64,000 nt of DNA from Bradyrhizobium diazoefficiens USDA 110 (GCF_000011365.1 NC_004463.1:992001-1056000), one strand, 5' to 3'; positions 1-9,258 are shown, counted from the first letter of the stretch. Notes: generated by a model from the sequence alone, not told the origin. Numbers and translations: made by a program.

Positions 1-1681
1 GCTTGCCACTGAGCGTCCTGATCCGCGTGACGACATGCGGCGTCACCGCGAAGCCGCCATTGGCGAAGGGCGCATAGGCGCCGACCAGCTCGACGACCGA
101 GACTTCGGAGGTGCCGAGCGCGATCGAGGCATTGGGCTCGAGCTTCGAGGAGATGCCGAGCCGGTGCGCGGTGCGCACCACGTTCTTCGGCCCGACCTCG
201 AGGCCGAGGCGGATCGCGACCGTGTTGAGCGACATCGCCAGCGCCTGGGTCAGCGTCACCGCGCCGAAATATTCATGGGTGTAGTTCTCAGGTCTCCAGC
301 CCTTGACCTCGATCGGCGCGTCCTGGCGCACGGTATCGGGCGTCAGGCCCTGCTCGAGCGCGGTCAGGTACACGAACGGCTTGAACGAGGAGCCCGGCTG
401 GCGCTTGGCGGTCACCGCGCGGTTGTACTGGCTCTCGGAATAGTTCCGCCCGCCGACCATGGCGCGCACGGCGCCGTCGGGCGTCATCGCCACCAGCGCG
501 CCCTGGCTGACATTGAACTTCACGCTCTTGGCCGCGAGTTCGTCGATGATGGCGGCTTCCGCCACGCCCTGCAGCTTCGGATCGATCGTGGTCTCGACCT
601 TGATGCTCTCGTCGATCTGGCCGACGAGGTCGTCCAGCACCTCGCCGATCCAGTCGGCGACGTAATTGACCGTGCCGGCGCCGACCGGCTTCACGTTGTA
701 GGAGGGATGGCCGATCGAGGCCTGCGCCTGCGCTTCGGTGATGAACCTTGCATCCGCCATCGCCGTGAGCACGATTTGCGCGCGCGCTTCCGCGCCTTCC
801 GGGTTGCGGTTCGGCGCAAGCCGCGAGGGCGATTTGACGAGGCCGGCCAGCATCGCGGCTTCCGCGATGGTCACGTTCTTCGCCGACTTGCCGAAATAGC
901 GCTGCGCGGCGGCCTCGACGCCGTAGGCGCCGGAGCCGAAATAGACGCGGTTGAGATAGAGCTCCAGGATCTCGTCCTTGGAATGCTTGCGCTCCAGCCA
1001 GATCGCGAGCTCCGCCTCCTGCAGCTTGCGCTGCATGGTGCGCTCCTGGGTCAGGAACAGGTTCTTCGCGAGCTGCTGCGTCAGCGTCGATCCGCCCTGC
1101 GACACGCCGCGATGGAGCACGTTGGTGACGAGGGCGCGCAGGATGCCGACGGGATCGATGCCGAAATGCGAATAGAAGCGGCGGTCCTCGATGGCGATGA
1201 AGGCCTTGGGCAGGTATGGCGGCAGATCCTTCAGCGCGACATTGGCGCCGGCCATCTCGCCGCGCTGCGCCAGCATGCTGCCGTCCATGCCGACGATCTG
1301 GATCGTCGGCGGACGCTTGGGAATCTCCAGCGACTGGATCGGCGGCAGATGGGCCCCGACATAGATCACGACGCCGACCACGGCGATGGCGCCCCACAGG
1401 CCCACCACCGCGCCCCAGTAGACCAGGCGGCCAAGGCTGGCGCCGATACGCGACTTCGACCGGCGCTTGGCGCCGCTGCGGCCGGCCGGTGGCTTCCGCT
1501 CGCGCGGCGGCTCGTCGCCGGAATCCTCAGCTTTGCGCTTGGCGGATGATTTCGCTGACTTCTTCGGTTTGTCCTCGCCGCCCGGGACGCGGTCGGCCGC
1601 GGTCAGGCGCAGGTCGGCGAGCGCCGCGGGCAAGCCGAACAGCGGCTCCTTCCGCCCACCCTTTTTCTTTCCCCACGCCAT
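1..1681 (-). CDS. mrcA: Penicillin-binding protein 1A, bifunctional murein synthase (partial, C-terminus beyond left edge)
   Basis: Reading leftward from ATG at 1681 the frame stays open to the window edge, giving about 560 residues. It starts MAWGKKKGG, followed by a basic, Lys/Ser/Pro-rich cytoplasmic tail of about 80 residues, one membrane segment (GLWGAIAVVGVVIYVG) and a GT51 glycosyltransferase domain with the hallmarks EDRRFYSHFG and GGSTLTQQLAKNLFL. A transpeptidase domain begins after it, with QPGSSFKPF carrying the SxxK serine; the later SxN and KTG motifs lie outside the window. The family polymerises lipid II and cross-links stem peptides in the periplasm. The ATG is the first in frame after the upstream gap. 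It diverges from the DUF1330 gene across a 180-bp gap. Confidence 0.93.
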   Translation of the reverse strand, partial: MAWGKKKGGRKEPLFGLPAALADLRLTAADRVPGGEDKPKKSAKSSAKRKAEDSGDEPPRERKPPAGRSGAKRRSKSRIGASLGRLVYWGAVVGLWGAIAVVGVVIYVGAHLPPIQSLEIPKRPPTIQIVGMDGSMLAQRGEMAGANVALKDLPPYLPKAFIAIEDRRFYSHFGIDPVGILRALVTNVLHRGVSQGGSTLTQQLAKNLFLTQERTMQRKLQEAELAIWLERKHSKDEILELYLNRVYFGSGAYGVEAAAQRYFGKSAKNVTIAEAAMLAGLVKSPSRLAPNRNPEGAEARAQIVLTAMADARFITEAQAQASIGHPSYNVKPVGAGTVNYVADWIGEVLDDLVGQIDESIKVETTIDPKLQGVAEAAIIDELAAKSVKFNVSQGALVAMTPDGAVRAMVGGRNYSESQYNRAVTAKRQPGSSFKPFVYLTALEQGLTPDTVRQDAPIEVKGWRPENYTHEYFGAVTLTQALAMSLNTVAIRLGLEVGPKNVVRTAHRLGISSKLEPNASIALGTSEVSVVELVGAYAPFANGGFAVTPHVVTRIRTLSGK

Positions 1682-1861
1682 ACGCAAAACGCCCGGTCAG
1701 CCCGCCCCGCCGCACGCTAGCGGTCGCTGTTTAAGGCCCGGTTACCCAGGCGTTAACGCGCGATTAGGAGGTGCGGCATTCGTCCGCCGCAGTTCCGCTG
1801 ATCGGACGGCGAAGCTAGGATCGCCGCCACAAAACAAGAGGGAACACACGAGGGAGTACCT

Positions 1862-2287
1862 ATGGGCCACATCGATCCGACCAAGGAGATTTTCGCGCAG
1901 TTCCGGGACAACGATCGCCCGGGCCCGATCCACATGCTCAATCTGGTGCGGCTGCGCAAAGACGCCGTCTACCCGGACGGCCGCAAGGCGAGCGGCGCGG
2001 AGGCCTACGCGGCCTATGGCCGCGAGAGCGGCCCGGTGTTCGAACGCCTCGGCGGGCGCATCGTCTGGCAGGGCAGGTTCGAGCTGATGCTGATCGGCCC
2101 GCAGGAGGAACGCTGGGACCATTGCTTCATCGCCGAATACCCAAGCGTCGCCGCCTTCGTCGAGATGATCCGCGATCCCGTCTATCGCGAGGCGGTGAAG
2201 CACCGCCAGGCCGCCGTGGAGGATTCGCGGCTGATCCGGCACGCGGTGCTGCCGGTGGGGAAGAATTTTGGCGAGGTGCCGACTTGA
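1862..2287 (+). CDS. DUF1330 family protein
   Basis: This 141-residue soluble protein (MGHIDPTKEIFAQF) has the DUF1330 / dimeric alpha-beta barrel pattern: the PIHMLNLVRL strand, a GRESGPVFERLGG segment and a WDHCFIAEYPSVAAFVEMIRDPVYREAVKHR helix region. The biochemical role of the family is not established; members resemble small ferredoxin-like fold enzymes and stress proteins. The start is set by a GAGGGAGT ribosome-binding site just upstream of the ATG. It is transcribed divergently from the PBP1A gene and is followed by a palindromic repeat, so it is probably monocistronic. Confidence 0.8.
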   Translation: MGHIDPTKEIFAQFRDNDRPGPIHMLNLVRLRKDAVYPDGRKASGAEAYAAYGRESGPVFERLGGRIVWQGRFELMLIGPQEERWDHCFIAEYPSVAAFVEMIRDPVYREAVKHRQAAVEDSRLIRHAVLPVGKNFGEVPT

Positions 2288-2357
2288 GAGCCGCGGAGCG
2301 ACACTCTCTCTGCCGTCACGGCCGGGCTTGACCCAGCCATCCACGCCTTCTTGTTCA

Positions 2358-2438
2358 GTCATTCCGGGGCGGCTCGAAGAGCCGAACCCGGAATCTCGAG
2401 ATTCCGGGTTCGATGCTGTCGCATCGCCCCGGAATGAC
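2358..2438. repeat. Intergenic palindromic repeat, family A
   Basis: Fourteen-base perfect arms (GTCATTCCGGGGCG at 2358-2371 and its complement at 2425-2438) enclose a second palindrome centred on TCTCGAGA. Related elements occur at 6272-6374, 12971-13153 and 20336-20417. It lies between the convergent 3' ends of the DUF1330 gene and the binding-protein gene, where it could also act as a bidirectional transcription stop. Confidence 0.85.
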
Positions 2439-2449
2439 AGCGGAGGAAA

Positions 2450-3676
2450 CTAACCCGCCGGCCCCGCATCCTCCAGGATCGGGCCGAACAACTCCCAGCG
2501 CTCGCCGTTGAACTTCATCATCTGAAGCTGCTTGTTGACGCGGTAGTCGGTCGGCGAGGTGTTGGCCTTGATGCCCGGCAGCGCGATGTCGCCGGTCACG
2601 TCCTTCAGCGACGCCGCCTGCTTCATGACGTTCTCGCGCGTCAGGTTGTCGCCGCACTGCTGGAGCACATGGGCCAGAAGCTGCGCGGTGCCGTAGCCGT
2701 AGGTGTTGAAGTTCGAGTCCTTGTCGCCGTCCGGGTAGTATTTCGCCATGAAGTCGAGATACCGCTTCATGCCGGCATCGTCCTTCCAGGTCGGATCGAG
2801 CGGGTCCTTGCCGTAGTTGACGCTGATGACGCCCTTGGCGGCATCGAGCCCTGCCGGCTTCATCACCGCGCCGACCGAGGTCGCGTTGATGTCGACGATC
2901 TGCACCGGATGCCAGCCGAGCTCGGCGATCTTCTTGATCGCCTGCGCCGCCTGCTTCGGCGTGGTCGCGCTGAAGAACAAATCGGCGCCGGCATCCTTGA
3001 TCTTGAGGATCTGCGAATCGACGGTCGGGTCGGACACCTCGTAGGACGCCTCCGTCACGATCATCTTGGCAGCCTTGTCGCCGAGGCCGGCCTTGATGCC
3101 GTTCAGATAGTCCTTGCCGAGGTCGTCGTTCTGATAGAGCACGCCGATCTTGGCGTTCGGATGCTCCTTCAGGATGTATTGGCCATAGATGCGGCCTTCG
3201 ACGAAATAGTTCGGATTGTAGCCCATGGTCCACGGGAAGTTCTTGGGGTCCGTGAACTTCGAGGCGCCGGTGGCCGCGAACAGCTGCGGCACTTTCTTGG
3301 AGTTGAGATATTTCTGCACGGCCGCGTTCGACGGCGTGCCGATGATCTGGAAGGTGAGCAGCACCTCGTCGCTCTCGACGAGCTTGCGGACCTGCTCCAC
3401 CGCTTTCGGCGGCGAATAGGCATCGTCGTATTGAATCAGATTGATCTTGCGGCCGTTGATGCCGCCCTGGTCGTTGATCATCTTGAAGTAAGCGGCCTGG
3501 GTCTTGCCGATCGACGCATAGGCCGACGCTGGCCCCGAGAACGGCACGGTCTGGCCGACCTTGATCTCGGTGTCGCTGGCGCCCGGATCATATTTTTTCT
3601 GGGCATTGGCCGCAGAGACCGACAGCGCCAGGGTCAGTGCCGTTGCCGTGGCCAGATGCAGCATTCCATTCCTCAT
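2450..3676 (-). CDS. ABC transporter substrate-binding protein, branched-chain amino acid (LivJ/LivK) type, copy 1
   Basis: The 408-residue product begins MRNGMLHLATATALTLALSVSAANA, a typical Sec signal peptide, followed by a type I periplasmic-binding fold (Peripla_BP_6) with the family segments VPFSGPASAYASIGK, NDQGGINGRKINL, DDAYSPPKAVEQVRKL and GVLYQNDDLGKDYL. The frame is open further upstream, but a GAGGAA site eight bases before the ATG at 3676 decides the start. Ligand identity cannot be read; relatives bind branched-chain amino acids, amides or aromatic acids. The next gene upstream is a close paralog, and no permease or ATPase gene lies nearby. Confidence 0.92.
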   Translation of the reverse strand: MRNGMLHLATATALTLALSVSAANAQKKYDPGASDTEIKVGQTVPFSGPASAYASIGKTQAAYFKMINDQGGINGRKINLIQYDDAYSPPKAVEQVRKLVESDEVLLTFQIIGTPSNAAVQKYLNSKKVPQLFAATGASKFTDPKNFPWTMGYNPNYFVEGRIYGQYILKEHPNAKIGVLYQNDDLGKDYLNGIKAGLGDKAAKMIVTEASYEVSDPTVDSQILKIKDAGADLFFSATTPKQAAQAIKKIAELGWHPVQIVDINATSVGAVMKPAGLDAAKGVISVNYGKDPLDPTWKDDAGMKRYLDFMAKYYPDGDKDSNFNTYGYGTAQLLAHVLQQCGDNLTRENVMKQAASLKDVTGDIALPGIKANTSPTDYRVNKQLQMMKFNGERWELFGPILEDAGPAG

Positions 3677-3804
3677 TCGCAATTTCCTCAGCTTGTTATT
3701 GCCGATGATCTGCCGGACGCACTGTTGCGCGCCCGGCGCCATCGCTGCCGGGGAGTGTGGAGGAGGCGTTGCTGCAACGCAAGGCGGGGATGTGCCCGCA
3801 GTTC

Positions 3805-3836
3805 GTAGGGTGGGCTGCGGTTCGCCAACCCACCCT
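3805..3836. repeat. Short palindrome, family C
   Basis: GTAGGGTGGG and CCCACCCT arms surround a short loop in the 177-bp gap between the two paralogous binding-protein genes. The same GTAGGGTGGGC terminus is found in longer elements at 16048, 33219 and 59963. Confidence 0.7.
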
Positions 3837-3853
3837 GTGACGTCTCCGAGTCG

Positions 3854-5080
3854 CTAGCCCGACGGACCGTTGTCCTCGATGATCGGTCCGAACAGCTCCC
3901 AGCGCTCGCCGTTGAACTTCATCATCTGCATCTGCTTGTTGACGCGGTAGTCGTTCGGCCCGGTGTTGATCTTGATGCCGGGCAGCGCGAAGCTCGGGGT
4001 GAAGTCCTTGATGTTGGCGACCTGCTTCATGACGTTCTCGCGCGTGAGGTCGTCGCCGCATTGCTTCAGGACCTGCACCAGCAGCTCGGCCACCGAATAG
4101 GCATAGGTGTTGACGGTGTTGAGCTTGTCGCCTTCCGGGAAGTACTTGTCCATGAAGGCGAAGAAGGCCTTCACGCCCGGATCGTCCTTCCACTGCGGAT
4201 CGCTGGGTTCCTTGCCATACTGGGTCGAGATGATGCCCTTGGAGATCTCGAGGCCGGCCGGCTTCAGCGTCGCCGAGATCGGGCTCGCATTGATGTCGAG
4301 GATGTGCACCGGCGTCCAGCCGAGGTCGGCGAGCTTCTTGATGGCCTGCGCGGCGAATTTCGGCGTCGAGGCATCATAGAACAGGTCGACGCCCATCGAC
4401 TTCAGCTTGACCACCTGCGAATCCACGGTCGGATCGGTGACCTCGTAGGACACCTCGCCGACGATCATGCTGGCGGCCTTGTCGCCGAGGCCGCTCTTGA
4501 GTCCCGCGAGGTAGTCGCGGCCCATGTCGTCGTTCTGGTAGAGCACGCCGATCTTGGCGTTCGGATGCTCCTTGAGGATGTACTTGGCGTAGATGCGCCC
4601 CTCGGACACGTAGTTCGGATTGTAGGCAATGGTCCAGGGATAGTTCTGCGGATCGTTGAAACGCGCCGCGCCGGTCGAGGCCAGCAGCTGCGGCACCTTC
4701 TTGCCGTTGAGATATTTCTGCACGGCGGCGTTGGCCGCGGTGCCGATGAGCTGGAAGGTGAAGAGCACCTCGTCGCCTTCGACCAGCTTGCGGACCTGCT
4801 CGACGGTCTTCGGCGGCGAATAGGCGTCGTCATACTGGATCAGGTTGATCTTGCGGCCGTTGATGCCGCCCTGGTCGTTGATCATCTTGAAGTAGGCGGC
4901 CTGGGTCTTGCCAATATTGGCATAGACGGAGTAGGCGCCGGAGAACGGCACGGTCTGGCCGATCTTGATCTCGGTGTCGCTCGCACCGGTGTCATATTTC
5001 TTCTGTGCGATGGCTTGGCTGGCGGAGAACGCGAAGGCGAGCGCCGCCGTGGCAGCCATGAAGACTCTGCGATTGCTCAT
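3854..5080 (-). CDS. ABC transporter substrate-binding protein, branched-chain amino acid type, copy 2
   Basis: This 408-residue protein (MSNRRVFMAATAALAFAFSASQAIAQ signal peptide) is colinear with the product of 2450-3676 and shares most of its sequence, including GGINGRKINLIQYDDAYSPPK and a C-terminus ending LFGPIIEDNGPSG. The two are an obvious tandem gene duplication that has diverged mainly in the signal peptide and ligand-contact regions. AGGAGGAA upstream of ATG 5080 sets the start. Both run leftward and may be co-transcribed, but a 177-bp gap with a palindrome separates them. A tandem array of 14-15 bp repeats lies 136 bp upstream of the start codon. Confidence 0.92.
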   Translation of the reverse strand: MSNRRVFMAATAALAFAFSASQAIAQKKYDTGASDTEIKIGQTVPFSGAYSVYANIGKTQAAYFKMINDQGGINGRKINLIQYDDAYSPPKTVEQVRKLVEGDEVLFTFQLIGTAANAAVQKYLNGKKVPQLLASTGAARFNDPQNYPWTIAYNPNYVSEGRIYAKYILKEHPNAKIGVLYQNDDMGRDYLAGLKSGLGDKAASMIVGEVSYEVTDPTVDSQVVKLKSMGVDLFYDASTPKFAAQAIKKLADLGWTPVHILDINASPISATLKPAGLEISKGIISTQYGKEPSDPQWKDDPGVKAFFAFMDKYFPEGDKLNTVNTYAYSVAELLVQVLKQCGDDLTRENVMKQVANIKDFTPSFALPGIKINTGPNDYRVNKQMQMMKFNGERWELFGPIIEDNGPSG

Positions 5081-5215
5081 GTTGGGTTGTTCCTCCTGAC
5101 GGAATTTTCGGCCGATGGTCTTTTCCGTTGGTTGCAACGGTCGCCATCGCTGCCGAAGAGTGTGGAGGAACGTTCGCCGCCGCGCAAGGATCGCGGCACT
5201 GCGCCGTAGCGTCTC

Positions 5216-5277
5216 AGGCCAAGGATCTTAAGGCCAAAGATCCTGGGCCAAGGATCTTAGGCCAGCGGTCCTAGGCC
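5216..5277. repeat. Tandem array of about 4.3 units of a 14-15 bp repeat
   Basis: Consecutive units AGGCCAAGGATCTTA (5216), AGGCCAAAGATCCTG (5231), GGCCAAGGATCTTA (5246) and GGCCAGCGGTCCTA (5260), then a partial GGCCAGG. The last unit overlaps the stop codon of the DUF1304 gene (5271-5273). Each unit carries GGCCAAGGATC or a close variant. Confidence 0.85.
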
Positions 5278-5633
5278 AGGAACAATGCCACCAGCGCGAT
5301 CGCCGCCGGCAGTGCCTGCACGAGCAGGATGCGCGTGCTGACGGTCGCCGCGCCATAGGCGCCGGCCACGATCACGCAAAGCAGGAAGAACGCCTTGATC
5401 TGGAATGCAAAGGCCGGGTTGCCGTGAAGCAGGCCCCAGATCAGGCCGGCGGCAAGGAAGCCGTTATAGAGGCCCTGATTGGCAGCCATCACCTTCGTGA
5501 TCGCGGCCTTTTCCGACGTATTGCGAAAGACCTTCAAGCCCTGCGGCTTGTCCCAGAGAAACATCTCCAGGATCAGGAAGTAGGCGTGCAGTGCGGCGAC
5601 CAGCGCCACCAGGATATTCGCGATCAGACTCAA
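5271..5633 (-). CDS. DUF1304 family membrane protein
   Basis: About 120 residues with four predicted membrane helices (SLIANILVALVAALHAYFLI; GFLAAGLIWGLL; AFFLLCVIVAGAYGAATV; LPAAIALVALFLA) and the conserved family signature EMFLW plus AANQGLYNGFLAAGLIWG. The frame is open further upstream, but the family length and a GGGGGAG site six bases ahead favour the TTG at 5633. The molecular function of DUF1304 is not known. It is divergent from ogt, with about 90 bp between them, and its stop codon is embedded in the tandem repeat described at 5216. Confidence 0.82.
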   Translation of the reverse strand: MSLIANILVALVAALHAYFLILEMFLWDKPQGLKVFRNTSEKAAITKVMAANQGLYNGFLAAGLIWGLLHGNPAFAFQIKAFFLLCVIVAGAYGAATVSTRILLVQALPAAIALVALFLA

Positions 5634-5725
5634 GTTGAGCTCCCCCAAAGCGTCAGCTTTCGGGTGGACGGTAGCACGCCCGGCATGGCAAGTGCGATCC
5701 CATGATTTGAAGTGATGGAGTCGCA

Positions 5726-6256
5726 ATGGCCGCTCGATCAACCAGCCTGCCGGAACGCTTCGGCCTCGATCGTCTGGCGACGCCGATCGGAACCGCCCTG
5801 CTCGTCACCGATGCCGAGGGCGCCTTGCGTGCGCTCGACTGGGACGACTACGAGCACCGCATGCGCGAGCTGCTGCGCCTGCACTACGGCGCGGTGGATC
5901 TGAGCCAGCGCTCCGCGCCGGCAGCGATCAAGGCCGCGCTGTCGGATTACTTCGCAGGTAACCTCGGAAGGCTATCAGCGATCGCATGGCGCATCGCCGG
6001 CACACCGTTCCAGCAAAAGGTCTGGACCGCGCTTGCGCAAATCCCCGCCGGCACCACGATGAGCTACGGCGCGCTGGCCGCAAGGATCGACATGCCCAGG
6101 TCCATTCGCGCCGTCGGCCATGCCAACGGCTCCAACCCGATCAGCGTGGTGCTGCCCTGTCACCGCCTGATCGGCGCCGACGGCTCGCTGGTGAAATACG
6201 GCGGCGGGCTCGAGCGTAAGCGCTGGCTGCTGCGGCACGAGGGAGTGGAGGTCTAG
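5726..6256 (+). CDS. ogt: Methylated-DNA--[protein]-cysteine S-methyltransferase (Ogt type)
   Basis: This 176-residue protein repairs O6-alkylguanine and O4-alkylthymine in DNA by transferring the alkyl group irreversibly to its own cysteine. The active-site PCHR motif is present in VVLPCHRLIG, with the preceding helix-turn-helix region FQQKVWTALAQIPAGTTMSYGALA and the AVGHANGSNPI segment typical of the family. It lacks the Ada regulatory domain, so it is the constitutive Ogt form by length. ATG 5726 follows the divergent DUF1304 promoter region and gives the expected length. Confidence 0.93.
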   Translation: MAARSTSLPERFGLDRLATPIGTALLVTDAEGALRALDWDDYEHRMRELLRLHYGAVDLSQRSAPAAIKAALSDYFAGNLGRLSAIAWRIAGTPFQQKVWTALAQIPAGTTMSYGALAARIDMPRSIRAVGHANGSNPISVVLPCHRLIGADGSLVKYGGGLERKRWLLRHEGVEV

Positions 6257-6271
6257 GTTCTCACTCCCGTG

Positions 6272-6374
6272 GTCATTCCGGGGCGCGCGTAGCGCGAACC
6301 CGGAATCCATTTATCCGCGTCACCAGTGGCTCGATGGATTCCGGGCTCGCCGCTGCGCGGCGCCCCGGAATGAC
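6272..6374. repeat. Intergenic palindromic repeat, family A
   Basis: Terminal arms GTCATTCCGGGGCGC and GCGCCCCGGAATGAC flank an inner pair of GGAATCCAT / ATGGATTCC blocks. It lies between the convergent 3' ends of ogt and glnD. Confidence 0.85.
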
Positions 6375-6402
6375 GAGGGGAGAGAGGTGCGCGCGACCGC
6401 CG

Positions 6403-9192
6403 TCACGCCGCGGGCTGAACCGCCTTGTCGCCGGCCATCACGTGGGTCAGCGCGCTCTTGATCGCGGACTGGCGGGTCGGCGCGTTGATCTGCGCGCCGA
6501 GCAGGTCGGTGACGTAGAACACGTCGCGCGCGCGCTCGCCAAAGGTCGCGACGTGGGCGGAGGCGATGTTCAGATTGAGCTTCGAGATCGCGGTGGTGAG
6601 CTCGTAGAGCAGGCCGGGCCGGTCGAGGCCGGATACCTCGATCACGGTGTAGCGGTCGGACCACTGGTTGTTGATGGTCACTTCAGGCTCGATCACGAAG
6701 GGCCGTGCCTTGCTGCGCACCGTGCGCCGCGCCACCACCTCGGGCAGGCGCAGCTTGCCTTCCAGCACGTCCTCGATCATCTCGCCGATACGGGTGGCGC
6801 GCCTTCCCTCGTCCTCGTCGCGGTCGTATTCCCGGGAGATCGAGATCGTGTCGAGCGCGCGGCCGTCGGTCGTGGTGTAGATCTGGGCGTCGACGATGTT
6901 GGCGCCGGCGGAGGCGCAGGCGCCCGCGATGATCGACAGCAGCCAGGGATGGTCGGCCGCGAAGATAGTCAGCTCGGTGACGCCGCGCACCTCGTCGAAG
7001 CCGACATTGATCGCGAGCTTGTGGCCGGCCTGCTCGCTGGAGCGGACGAAGCGCGCGTGGCGGATCTTGCGCGGCAGCTCGACCTTGAGCCAGTAGGCCG
7101 GGTAGTGCCGGGCGATATAGGCGTCGAGCTCGTCCGCCGGCCATTCGGCGAAGGCGTTGCGGAATTCGGCGTATGCGGCCGTGAGGCGCTTGCCGCGGTC
7201 GACTTCCGAGAAGCCGCCGGTCAGCACCGGTTCTGTCTCGTAGTACAGTGAACGCAGCAGCTGCGCCTTCCAGCCGTTCCACACGCCGGGACCGACGCCG
7301 CGGATGTCGGCGGTAGTGAGGATCGTCAGCAGCTTCATCTGCTCGACCGACTGCACCACGGCAGCGAAATTCTCGATCGTCTTGCGGTCCGACAGGTCGC
7401 GCGACTGCGCGACCGTGGACATGGTCAGATGCTCCTCGATCAGCCAGGCCACGAGCTCGGTGTCGGCCGGGCTGAAGCCGAGCCGCGGGCAGAGCCGCCG
7501 CGCCACCTTGGCGCCGGCGATGGAGTGATCCTCCGGCCGGCCCTTGGCGACGTCGTGCAGGAGCGTCGCGATGTAGATCACCGAGCGATGCTCGGGCCGG
7601 ATCTTGCGCATCAGGTCGCTGGCTACGGCGAATTCCTCGATGCCGCCGCGCTCGATGTCCTGGAGGAAGCCGACGCAGCGGATCAGATGCTCGTCGACGG
7701 TGTAGTGATGATACATGTTGAACTGCATCATCGAGACGATCTTGCCGAAGGCCCGGATGAAGTGGCCGAGCACGCCGGTCTCGTTCATCCGACGCAGCAC
7801 GATCTCCGCGTTGTCGGAGGTGAGGATCTCCATGAACAGCCGATTGGCTTCGGGGTTCTCGCGAAGCTGGGCGTTGATCAGGCCGAGCGAGCGCGTCACG
7901 TCGCGCATCGCATCCGGGTGGAAGGCGAGGTTGTGCTTCTGCGCCAGGCGGAAGATGCGGATCAGGTTGACCGGATCGTGCTTGAAGACGTCGGGCGCGG
8001 CGACGTTGATGCGGTTGTTGTCGACGATGAAGTCGTCGCTGTCAGGCACGCGCCGCTTCGCGGGGGTCGGGCGCAGCCGCGCCATCATCCGGCTCAGGAC
8101 CGGCGCGGGCTTGGCCTGCTGGTCCTCGAGCTTGGCGCAGAGGATGGCGGTGAGGTTGCCGACTTCCTTGGCGACCAGGAAGTAGTGCTTCATGAACCGC
8201 TCGACGTCCTGCATGCCGGGATGCGAGGTGTAGCCGAGCCGGACCGCGATCTCGCGCTGGAGATCGAAGGACAGGCGCTCTTCGGCGCGGCCGGAGTAGA
8301 AGTGCAGGTTGCAGCGCACCGACCACAGGAAATCGGCGCAGCGGCGGAACGTGCGGTATTCCTGCGCGTCGAACACGCCGCGCTCGACCAGCTCGTCGGT
8401 GTCGCGGACGCGGTAGACGTATTTGGCGATCCAGAACAGCGTGTGCAGGTCGCGCAAGGCGCCCTTGCCGTCCTTGACGTTGGGTTCGACCAGGTAGCGC
8501 GACTGGCCGCCGCGCCGGTGCCGCTCCTCGCGCTCGGCGAGTTTTGCGGTGACGAATTCGGACGCGGTGCCCTGCACCACTTCCTTGTCGAAGCGTTCGA
8601 CCAGCTCGTCATAGAGCGGCTGGTCGCCGGTCAGGAAGCGCGTCTCCAGGATTGCGGTGCGGATCGTCATGTCGCCGCGCGCCTGCCGGATCGACTCGTC
8701 GACCGAGCGCGTGGCGTGCCCGACCTTCAGCCCCATGTCCCAGAGGCAATAGAGGATCGCCTCGGCGACCTGCTCGCCCCAGGCGGTCTGCTTGTAGGGC
8801 AGGATGAAGAGCAGATCGATGTCCGATTCCGGCGCCATCAGGCCGCGGCCATAGCCGCCGGTCGCGACCACCGCCATGCGCTCGGCGCCGCTCGGGATCG
8901 GCGAGCGGTAGAGATGGCGGGTCGCCGCCGAATAGAGGATGCGGATGATCTCGTCCTGCACATGGCACAGCCGCTCGGCGCAGCGACGGCCATGGCGGTC
9001 CTTCAGCAGGATCGCCTGTGCGGCGGCGCGCGCCGCGATCAGCTCGGCCTTGAGCAATTGCGCCATGGCCGTGCGGAACGCGTCCTCGCGTCCCTGGTGC
9101 TTTTCGGCAAGCGCATCGACCGCGGCGGTGATCCGCGCGGTGTCGAAGCGATCGTCCACCTCTTGCTTGTGCTCTGTCGTGACGCTGTCCAT
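6403..9192 (-). CDS. glnD: [Protein-PII] uridylyltransferase / uridylyl-removing enzyme
   Basis: The 929-residue product is the main sensor of glutamine status: it uridylylates PII proteins when nitrogen is scarce and removes UMP when glutamine is high. Domains in order are a nucleotidyltransferase domain with GGYGRGLMAPESDIDLLF, a PII-uridylyl linker region, an HD hydrolase domain containing LLHDVAKGRPEDHS, and two C-terminal ACT domains that bind glutamine (the second around YTVIEVSGLDRPGLLYEL). The frame extends upstream, but MDSVTTEHKQ at 9192 gives the length expected for the family; the ribosome-binding site there is weak. It is divergent from the ABC importer operon. Confidence 0.96.
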   Translation of the reverse strand: MDSVTTEHKQEVDDRFDTARITAAVDALAEKHQGREDAFRTAMAQLLKAELIAARAAAQAILLKDRHGRRCAERLCHVQDEIIRILYSAATRHLYRSPIPSGAERMAVVATGGYGRGLMAPESDIDLLFILPYKQTAWGEQVAEAILYCLWDMGLKVGHATRSVDESIRQARGDMTIRTAILETRFLTGDQPLYDELVERFDKEVVQGTASEFVTAKLAEREERHRRGGQSRYLVEPNVKDGKGALRDLHTLFWIAKYVYRVRDTDELVERGVFDAQEYRTFRRCADFLWSVRCNLHFYSGRAEERLSFDLQREIAVRLGYTSHPGMQDVERFMKHYFLVAKEVGNLTAILCAKLEDQQAKPAPVLSRMMARLRPTPAKRRVPDSDDFIVDNNRINVAAPDVFKHDPVNLIRIFRLAQKHNLAFHPDAMRDVTRSLGLINAQLRENPEANRLFMEILTSDNAEIVLRRMNETGVLGHFIRAFGKIVSMMQFNMYHHYTVDEHLIRCVGFLQDIERGGIEEFAVASDLMRKIRPEHRSVIYIATLLHDVAKGRPEDHSIAGAKVARRLCPRLGFSPADTELVAWLIEEHLTMSTVAQSRDLSDRKTIENFAAVVQSVEQMKLLTILTTADIRGVGPGVWNGWKAQLLRSLYYETEPVLTGGFSEVDRGKRLTAAYAEFRNAFAEWPADELDAYIARHYPAYWLKVELPRKIRHARFVRSSEQAGHKLAINVGFDEVRGVTELTIFAADHPWLLSIIAGACASAGANIVDAQIYTTTDGRALDTISISREYDRDEDEGRRATRIGEMIEDVLEGKLRLPEVVARRTVRSKARPFVIEPEVTINNQWSDRYTVIEVSGLDRPGLLYELTTAISKLNLNIASAHVATFGERARDVFYVTDLLGAQINAPTRQSAIKSALTHVMAGDKAVQPAA

Positions 9193-9258
9193 GTCACACC
9201 GGATATAAGAGGTGACAGGCGCTGTCACCCGCCATTCGCTGGCAATAGTCGTTCCATG

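Noticed and set aside
35..1549. 504-codon open frame on the + strand
   Set aside because: It is antisense to the PBP1A gene, which has clear GT51 and transpeptidase motifs.
5216..5277. Short tandem repeats considered as CRISPR
   Set aside because: Units are contiguous with no spacers and only 14-15 bp long.
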